This document shows, in pieces, positions 58,805 through 64,000 of a DNA stretch of 64,000 nt. The notes beneath the pieces are model-generated. The model saw only the letters and a program-made list of their open reading frames with translations, was not told where the DNA came from and ran no database searches. Both the position numbers and the translations under genes were made by a program. Origin of the DNA: Glycomyces sambucus (lineage in GTDB: Bacteria; Actinomycetota; Actinomycetes; Mycobacteriales; Micromonosporaceae). The stretch is taken from positions 186,001-250,000 of the forward strand of contig NZ_FNGF01000005.1 of NCBI RefSeq assembly GCF_900102815.1. Direction: 5' to 3'. Each line of letters opens with the position of its first letter. Position 1 is the stretch's first letter.

Positions 58805-60376
58805 TTGCGACTCGAACTGAAGGGCCTGACGAAGAAGTTCGGCTCGTTCACCGCCGACGACGACATCGACCTGGTGGTCGAGCCCGGCCAGATCCACGCG
58901 GTTCTGGGTGAGAACGGCGCGGGCAAGTCGACGCTCATGAACATGCTCTACGGGATCCTGACGCCCACCAGCGGCGAGATCCTCATCGACGGGGAGCCGG
59001 TCTCCTTCTCGGGTCCCGGCGACGCGATCGCCGCCGGGATCGGGATGGTGCACCAGCACTTCAAACTCGTCGGGCCCTTCAGTGTCGCCGACAACGTGCA
59101 GCTCGGCCGGGAGCACACCCGCGGTGCGGGGGTGCTCTCGGCCCGGGCCGCGCGCAAGGCCGTCCTGGACGTGTCGGAGCAGTACGGGCTCCGGCTCGAC
59201 CCCGACGCGGTCTGCGAGGACCTGCCCGTGGGCGTCCAGCAGCGCGTCGAGATCGTCAAGGCCCTCTCCGGGCCCAAGACCGAACTGCTCATCCTCGACG
59301 AGCCGACGGCGGTGCTCACGCCCGCCGAGATCACCGAGCTGCTCCAGATCATGCGCAACCTCGCCCAGGCGGGGACGTCGATCCTGTTCATCTCGCACAA
59401 GCTCAAAGAGGTCCAGGCCGTCGCGGACAAGATCACCGTGATCCGGCGCGGGAAGGTCGTCGCCGAGCTGGCGCCGACCGCGTCGGAGTCGGAGATGGCC
59501 TCGGCCATGGTCGGCCGCGCGGTCTCGCTCCAGGTCGACAAGACCCCCGCGGTCCCCGGCGAGCCCCGCCTGGAGGTCAAGGACCTCACCGTCGTCTCCG
59601 ACGCGGGCGTCAAGGTCCTCGACGCGCTCGAACTCACCGTCAACGGCGGCGAGATCGTCGGCCTCGCCGGCGTCGAGGGCAACGGGCAGACCGAGCTCGC
59701 CCGCGCGATCCTCGGCCTCCTCAAGCCCGACTCCGGGTACATCGCGATCGACGGCCGCGACGCGCACGGGCGCGGCCCGGCCCGGCGCATCGCCGACGGC
59801 CTCGGGTACATCCCCGAGGACCGCGGCCGCGACGGCCTCGTCTCGGAGTTCTCGGTCGCCGAGAACATCGTGCTCAACCAGTACAAGGACGAGCCGTACT
59901 CCAAGCGCGGCGTGGTCGACTCCGGCGCGGTCCACAAGCGCGCCGTCGACTCGATCGCGGAGTTCGACATCCGCACCCAGTCGCCCGACGAGTCGGCCTC
60001 GTCGCTGTCGGGCGGCAACCAGCAGAAGGTCATCATCGCCCGCGAGTTCTCCCGGCCCCGCCGGTTCCTCGTCGCGGCGCAGCCGACCCGCGGCGTCGAC
60101 GTCGGCGCCACCGAGTTCATCCACTCCCGGCTCATCGCCGAGCGCGACACCGGGACCGGGGTCCTCCTCATCTCGTCCGAACTGGACGAGATCTACGCCC
60201 TGGCCGACCGCATCGCCGTGATCTACAACGGCCGCATCGTCGGCGAGGTCGCCCCCGACACGCCCCGCGAGGTCATCGGCCGGCTCATGGTCGGCGCCGC
60301 CGGAGCCCCCGCGACCACCGAGCCCCTGAACACCGAGCCCCTGAACGACGAGGACACCGACGGAGGTGACCGATGA
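58805..60376 (+). CDS. Nucleoside ABC transporter ATPase (two domains)
   Basis: A 523-residue ATPase with two fused nucleotide-binding domains, as in NupA and ribose-type importers. The first has Walker A GENGAGKST and Walker B LLILDEPTAVLTP, with the signature altered to LPVGVQQRVEI. The second has a divergent Walker A (GVEGNGQTE), signature LSGGNQQKVIIARE and AAQPTRGVDVGA in place of Walker B. This asymmetry is normal for the family. Translation starts at TTG after AGAGGGACGTGCA, and its end overlaps the permease gene by 4 bp. Confidence 0.9.
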   Translation: MRLELKGLTKKFGSFTADDDIDLVVEPGQIHAVLGENGAGKSTLMNMLYGILTPTSGEILIDGEPVSFSGPGDAIAAGIGMVHQHFKLVGPFSVADNVQLGREHTRGAGVLSARAARKAVLDVSEQYGLRLDPDAVCEDLPVGVQQRVEIVKALSGPKTELLILDEPTAVLTPAEITELLQIMRNLAQAGTSILFISHKLKEVQAVADKITVIRRGKVVAELAPTASESEMASAMVGRAVSLQVDKTPAVPGEPRLEVKDLTVVSDAGVKVLDALELTVNGGEIVGLAGVEGNGQTELARAILGLLKPDSGYIAIDGRDAHGRGPARRIADGLGYIPEDRGRDGLVSEFSVAENIVLNQYKDEPYSKRGVVDSGAVHKRAVDSIAEFDIRTQSPDESASSLSGGNQQKVIIAREFSRPRRFLVAAQPTRGVDVGATEFIHSRLIAERDTGTGVLLISSELDEIYALADRIAVIYNGRIVGEVAPDTPREVIGRLMVGAAGAPATTEPLNTEPLNDEDTDGGDR

Positions 60377-61662
60377 GCGACAGCACCACCGCTGAGGCCC
60401 CGGCGGAGCCGCCCGCGCCGGCCGCCGAGCCCGCCGAGGACAAGCCGAACTTCATGCGGCTCTTCGGCCGCTACCTGACCGAGGCCAACTCGGTCATGGT
60501 CACGATCTACTCGCTGCTGCTGGCGTTCCTCATCGGCGCGATCCTCCTCATCGTCTCCGACGAGTACACCCGCTCGACGTTCACGTACTTCTTCGCGCGG
60601 CCCCAGGACGCCTGGTACGCCTCCCGCGACCTCATCGTCGAGTCCTACACCGCCCTGTTCGAGGGCGCGATCCTCAACTTCAACACCCTGGAGTCCTACC
60701 AGGCCGGCCAGGCCGAGTTCGGGAACCTCCTGCGGCCGCTGTCGGAGACGCTGACCTACGCGACCCCGCTCATCTTCACCGGCCTCGCCGTCGGCCTCGC
60801 GTTCCGCGCGGGCCTGTTCAACATCGGCGCCCAGGGCCAGCTGATCTTCGGCATGATGGGCGCGCTCATCGTCGGCTTCAGCCTCGACCTGCCGATCTGG
60901 CTGCACCTGCCCCTCGCGGTGATCGCGGGCGGGGTCGCCGGCGGCCTGTTCGGCGCCATCCCCGGCGTCCTCAAGGCCAGTACCGGTGCGCACGAGGTCA
61001 TCTCGTCGATCATGCTGAACAACATCGCCGCGCTGTTCCTGGTGTGGGCGCTCGGCACGACGTTCCTGCACTCCACTGTCAAGTCCGACCTGGTCTCCAA
61101 GCCGGTCGACGACACGGCGATCCTCCCGACGCTCCTGTCCTCGCTCAACCCCTCCCTGCGCGTCAACCTCGCGCTGGTCATCGGCATCGCCGCCGCGGTC
61201 TTCACCTGGTGGCTGCTGTCGAAGTCCACCTTCGGGTTCCGCATCCGCGCGGTCGGCTTCAACGAGCACGCCGCCGCGACCGCGGGCATGCGCATCGGCT
61301 CGACCTACACGACCACGATGGCCGCCGCGGGCGCCCTCGCCGGACTCGGCGGCGCGGCCCTCGCGCTCGGCGTCTCCTCCGGCGGCATCACCACGAACAC
61401 CGCGCTCGACTACGGGTTCAGCGGCATCACGGTGGCCCTGCTCGGCCGCGCCAACCCCGGCGGCATCGTCGCCTCCGCGCTCCTGTTCGGCGCCTTGAAG
61501 GCCGGCGCGCTGTCGGCCCAGCCGGACGTCCCGGTCGACATCTCGACCCTGCTCCAGGCCACCATCGTGCTGTTCATCGCCGCACCGGCCCTGGTCAAGG
61601 CGATCCTGCACCTGCGCACACCGCGCGGCGGCCTGGTCACCCTCGAAGCGAAAGGCTGGTGA
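60373..61662 (+). CDS. Nucleoside ABC transporter permease 1
   Basis: A 429-residue BPD_transp_2 permease with about nine helices. Conserved phrases are ATPLIFTGLAVGLAFRAGLF, FNIGAQGQLIFGMMGAL and GAHEVISSIMLNNIAALFL. A non-conserved Ala/Pro/Glu-rich N-terminus of 30 residues precedes the first helix. It pairs with the next gene to form the membrane channel. Confidence 0.9.
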   Translation: MSDSTTAEAPAEPPAPAAEPAEDKPNFMRLFGRYLTEANSVMVTIYSLLLAFLIGAILLIVSDEYTRSTFTYFFARPQDAWYASRDLIVESYTALFEGAILNFNTLESYQAGQAEFGNLLRPLSETLTYATPLIFTGLAVGLAFRAGLFNIGAQGQLIFGMMGALIVGFSLDLPIWLHLPLAVIAGGVAGGLFGAIPGVLKASTGAHEVISSIMLNNIAALFLVWALGTTFLHSTVKSDLVSKPVDDTAILPTLLSSLNPSLRVNLALVIGIAAAVFTWWLLSKSTFGFRIRAVGFNEHAAATAGMRIGSTYTTTMAAAGALAGLGGAALALGVSSGGITTNTALDYGFSGITVALLGRANPGGIVASALLFGALKAGALSAQPDVPVDISTLLQATIVLFIAAPALVKAILHLRTPRGGLVTLEAKGW

Positions 61663-61667
61663 GCCCC

Positions 61668-62936
61668 ATGGCAGTGGACACCGCGCCCGCGCCGGCCCTG
61701 GTCGACGACCGCGCCCCGGCCCGCCACCTGAAGGCCGGGATCACCTACCTCGTCCTCGGGGCCCTGCTCGTCGTCGTCGCGCTGACCTGGCTCGGCGGGC
61801 ACTCGACCACGGTCGCGTTCGACAAGACCCTGACCGACGTCCGCTGGGACGTGCCGACCTTCGGCGTCGTCCTCGCCCTCGGGATCGCGTGCGCCGCCGC
61901 GGGCGCCTGGATGTGCGTCGGACTCCCGCAGCGCCGCTTCAAGTCCGCCTCGGCCGCCGCGGTCGCCGCGTTCGTGCTCGCGCTGCTGTTCTGGGCGTAC
62001 TCCCAGGAGGGCACGGTCTTCCGGGCCGAGTCGATCCTCGCCGGCGCCCTGTTCCTGTCGATGCCGTACATCTTCGGCGCGCTCTCGGGCGTCGTCTGCG
62101 AGCGCTCGGGCGTCATCAACATCGGCATCGAGGGCCAGTTCCTCATGGGCGCCTTCACCGGCGTCCTCGTCGCGAACATCACCGGCAGCATCTACGCCGG
62201 GCTCGCCGGCGCGATGATCGCCGGCTCGCTCTCGACGATGCTCCTCGCGCTCCTGGCCACCAAGTACCAGGTGAACCAGGTCGTCGTCGGCGTCATCCTC
62301 AACCTGCTCGCGCTCGGCTTCACCAGCTTCATGTACGACCAGCTGAAGAAGGCCGACGGGCTCAACGACGCGTTCTCGGTGCCGGTCATCTCGTGGGGCC
62401 CGCTCGCGGACATCCCCGTGCTCGGCCCGGTCCTGTTCCAGCAGAAGCTGTTCGTGTACGTCGGCCTCGTCATGGTCCTCGTCGTGTGGTTCCTGCTGTA
62501 CCGGACCCGCTGGGGCCTGCGGACCCGCGCGGTCGGCGAGCACCCGGCCGCCGCGGACTCCATGGGCGTCAACGTCAACCGCCTCCGCTACTGGAACGTG
62601 GTCGCCGCGGGCCTCCTCGCCGGCTTCGGCGGGGCCTGGTTCACGCTCGGGAACTCGCTGGCGTTCAACAAGAACATGACCGCCGGGCTCGGCTTCGTCG
62701 CGCTCGCGGTCATGATCGTGGGCCGCTGGAACCCGCTCGGCGTCCTCGCCGGGGCCCTGATCTTCGGCTTCACCACCCAGATCGCCCGCGACCTCTCCGC
62801 GGCCGGCTCCTCGGTGCCCGGCGAGTTCCTCCAGATGCTCCCGTACGCGGTCACGCTCGTGGTCGTGGCGGGCCTCATCGGCAAGGCCAAGGCCCCGGCG
62901 GCCGACGGCGTGCCGTACAACCCGGGGGACAAGTAG
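61668..62936 (+). CDS. Nucleoside ABC transporter permease 2
   Basis: A 422-residue BPD_transp_2 permease. Family motifs are FGALSGVVCERSGVINIGIE, EGQFLMGAFTGVLVAN and ATKYQVNQVVVGVILNLLA. Three N-terminal helices (about residues 20-120) extend beyond the usual core. The ATG is 6 bp after the previous stop. cdd follows 15 bp later. Confidence 0.9.
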   Translation: MAVDTAPAPALVDDRAPARHLKAGITYLVLGALLVVVALTWLGGHSTTVAFDKTLTDVRWDVPTFGVVLALGIACAAAGAWMCVGLPQRRFKSASAAAVAAFVLALLFWAYSQEGTVFRAESILAGALFLSMPYIFGALSGVVCERSGVINIGIEGQFLMGAFTGVLVANITGSIYAGLAGAMIAGSLSTMLLALLATKYQVNQVVVGVILNLLALGFTSFMYDQLKKADGLNDAFSVPVISWGPLADIPVLGPVLFQQKLFVYVGLVMVLVVWFLLYRTRWGLRTRAVGEHPAAADSMGVNVNRLRYWNVVAAGLLAGFGGAWFTLGNSLAFNKNMTAGLGFVALAVMIVGRWNPLGVLAGALIFGFTTQIARDLSAAGSSVPGEFLQMLPYAVTLVVVAGLIGKAKAPAADGVPYNPGDK

Positions 62937-62951
62937 GTGGGAGGCACCACT

Positions 62952-63344
62952 GTGGACATCGACTGGGAGGCGCTGCGCGCCGAGGCCCGCGAGGCCATGA
63001 CGCACGCGTACGTCCCGTACTCGAAGTACCCGGTCGGGGTGGCGGGACTCGTCGACGACGGCCGGACCGTGTCCGGCTGCAACGTCGAGAACGCCTCCTA
63101 CGGCCTGACCCTGTGCGCCGAGTGCGGCATGGTCTCGCAGCTCGCCGCGACCGGCGGCGGGCGCCTGGTCGCCGTCGCGTGCGTCGACGGCGCGGGGGAC
63201 CCCCTCACCCCCTGCGGCCGCTGCCGCCAGCTCCTGTTCGAGCACGGCGGCCCCGGCTGCCTCGTGGACGAGCGGCCGGAGCCGACCACCGTCGGGGCGC
63301 TCCTGCCCGGCGCGTTCGGGCCCGACCACCTGTCCGCCGACTGA
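62952..63344 (+). CDS. cdd: Cytidine deaminase
   Basis: The zinc enzyme deaminates cytidine and deoxycytidine. The 130-residue protein has the catalytic CAE in YGLTLCAECGMVSQL and the zinc cysteines in PCGRCRQLLFEHGG; CAEC instead of CAER is also seen in the mycobacterial enzyme. The GTG at 62952 is chosen because GGGAGG lies 7 nt before it; a GTG at 62937 directly after the permease stop is possible. It acts on nucleosides brought in by the importer encoded before it. Confidence 0.93.
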   Translation: MDIDWEALRAEAREAMTHAYVPYSKYPVGVAGLVDDGRTVSGCNVENASYGLTLCAECGMVSQLAATGGGRLVAVACVDGAGDPLTPCGRCRQLLFEHGGPGCLVDERPEPTTVGALLPGAFGPDHLSAD

Positions 63345-63356
63345 ATCCGACCCCTC

Positions 63357-63390
63357 GGCATCGGGACCGCCCGCGGGCGCCCCCGATGCC
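63357..63390 (+). terminator. Hairpin between cdd and deoA
   Basis: GGCATCGGG (63357-63365) and CCCGATGCC (63382-63390) pair perfectly around a loop that holds the palindrome GCCCGCGGGC. No T run follows, so it may attenuate rather than end transcription. Confidence 0.45.
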
Positions 63391-63429
63391 GTTCGGGTCT
63401 CCGCCATCGGTACTAGTGAGGGAACGCCA

Positions 63430-64000
63430 ATGATCACCGCTGTGGACGTCATCCGCGCCAAACGGGACGGCGGCGAGCTGTCGACCGCGCAGATCGACTG
63501 GGTCATCGACGCCTACACGAAGGGCGACGTCGCGGACGAGCAGATGTCGGCCCTCGCGATGGCGATCTTCCTCAACGGGGCCCTGCCGCGCGAGATCGCC
63601 GACTGGACCGCCGCGATGATCCGCTCGGGCATCACGCTCGACCTCTCCCAGGTCGGCAAGCGGTGCGTCGACAAGCACTCCACGGGCGGGGTGGGCGACA
63701 AGATCACGCTCCCGCTCGCGCCGCTCGTCGCGGCCTTCGGCGTCGCCGTGCCGCAGCTGTCGGGCCGCGGGCTCGGCCACACCGGCGGGACGCTCGACAA
63801 GCTGGAGTCGATCCCCGGCTTCCAGGTCGACCTGTCCGAGGCCCGGGTCGTCGAGCAGCTCAAGGAGATCGGCGCGGTCATCTGCGCGGCCACCGGCGAC
63901 CTCGCCCCGGCCGACAAGAAGCTGTACGCCCTCCGCGACATCACCTCCACTGTGGAGTCGATCCCGCTCATCGCGTCCTCCATCATGTGCAAGAAGATCG
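63430..64000 (+). CDS. deoA: Thymidine phosphorylase, N-terminal part
   Basis: The first 190 codons of a thymidine/pyrimidine-nucleoside phosphorylase; the window ends inside the gene. Visible motifs are ITAVDVIRAKRDGGELS, the phosphate-binding KHSTGGVGDKITLPLAP and the family signature SGRGLGHTGGTLDKLES. The enzyme splits thymidine or deoxyuridine into base and deoxyribose-1-phosphate, completing the uptake and salvage operon. The ATG follows GAGGGAACGCCA. Confidence 0.93.
   Translation, partial: MITAVDVIRAKRDGGELSTAQIDWVIDAYTKGDVADEQMSALAMAIFLNGALPREIADWTAAMIRSGITLDLSQVGKRCVDKHSTGGVGDKITLPLAPLVAAFGVAVPQLSGRGLGHTGGTLDKLESIPGFQVDLSEARVVEQLKEIGAVICAATGDLAPADKKLYALRDITSTVESIPLIASSIMCKKI

Overview
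The window is a gene-dense, very GC-rich stretch of an actinobacterial chromosome. The markers for that assignment are the rex-hemA-hemC-hemD(cobA fusion)-hemB cluster, an Lsr2 nucleoid protein, a relative of mycothiol-dependent isomerases, an MsiK-type sugar ATPase with an msiK-like RNA leader, a ClpC with two N-terminal repeats, a ZTP riboswitch ahead of purH, and a cytidine deaminase of the mycobacterial CAEC type. I see no phage, insertion sequence or CRISPR array; it reads as core chromosome with a few small accessory insertions. The genus cannot be fixed from the sequence alone.

Layout. 1-5.3 kb: end of rex, then hemA, hemC, hemD and hemB (tetrapyrrole synthesis). 5.3-6.0 kb: a VapBC/FitAB-like toxin-antitoxin pair that runs into the 3' end of the convergent murB. 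7-9.2 kb: a DinB/MDMPI-like protein and msiK. 9.2-11.3 kb: two of the three AmmeMemoRadiSam genes. 11.4-16.4 kb: lysS, lsr2, clpC. 16.4-16.9 kb: tRNA-Ser, SRP RNA and tRNA-Thr. 16.9-22.6 kb: a two-component system divergent from a lipoprotein/adaptor/MacB-type ABC operon. 23-26 kb: dnaX, ybaB, recR. 26.2-33.7 kb: a five-gene oligopeptide importer facing an M38 amidohydrolase. 33.9-39.5 kb: a cupin, a helix-hairpin-helix membrane protein, sucCD, a non-coding stretch with a three-hairpin RNA-like array, a stand-alone B12-binding protein and a Pro/Gln-rich membrane protein. 39.7-45.4 kb: a divergent MarR/MFS pair, a degenerate ABC ATPase, a second two-component system and an aquaporin. 45.4-50.9 kb: a 23-nt tandem repeat, a nuclease, a DUF6350-like membrane protein, purN, a VanZ-like protein, purH under a ZTP riboswitch, and a zinc-ribbon protein. 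50.9-57 kb: an orphan antitoxin, a 2'-5' RNA ligase-like protein, trpS, and the Leloir operon deoR-galT-galE-galK. 57-64 kb: a Bmp-type nucleoside ABC importer followed by cdd and deoA (running off the end).

Themes. The transport clusters pair with catabolic enzymes: the peptide importer with a putative dipeptidase, galactose enzymes under one DeoR regulator, and nucleoside uptake with cytidine deaminase and thymidine phosphorylase. At least twelve genes carry a TANNNT-like -10 hexamer exactly 6-7 nt before the start codon, the arrangement expected for leaderless mRNAs. The most unusual item is a set of three consecutive hairpins at 37624-37743 that share an ACCCCTCA loop, resembling the actinobacterial 6C RNA. 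Other points of interest are a toxin-antitoxin pair that appears to have removed the murB stop, an ABC ATPase that has lost its signature and H-loop motifs, and a 23-nt repeat carrying copies of a gene's stop-codon region.
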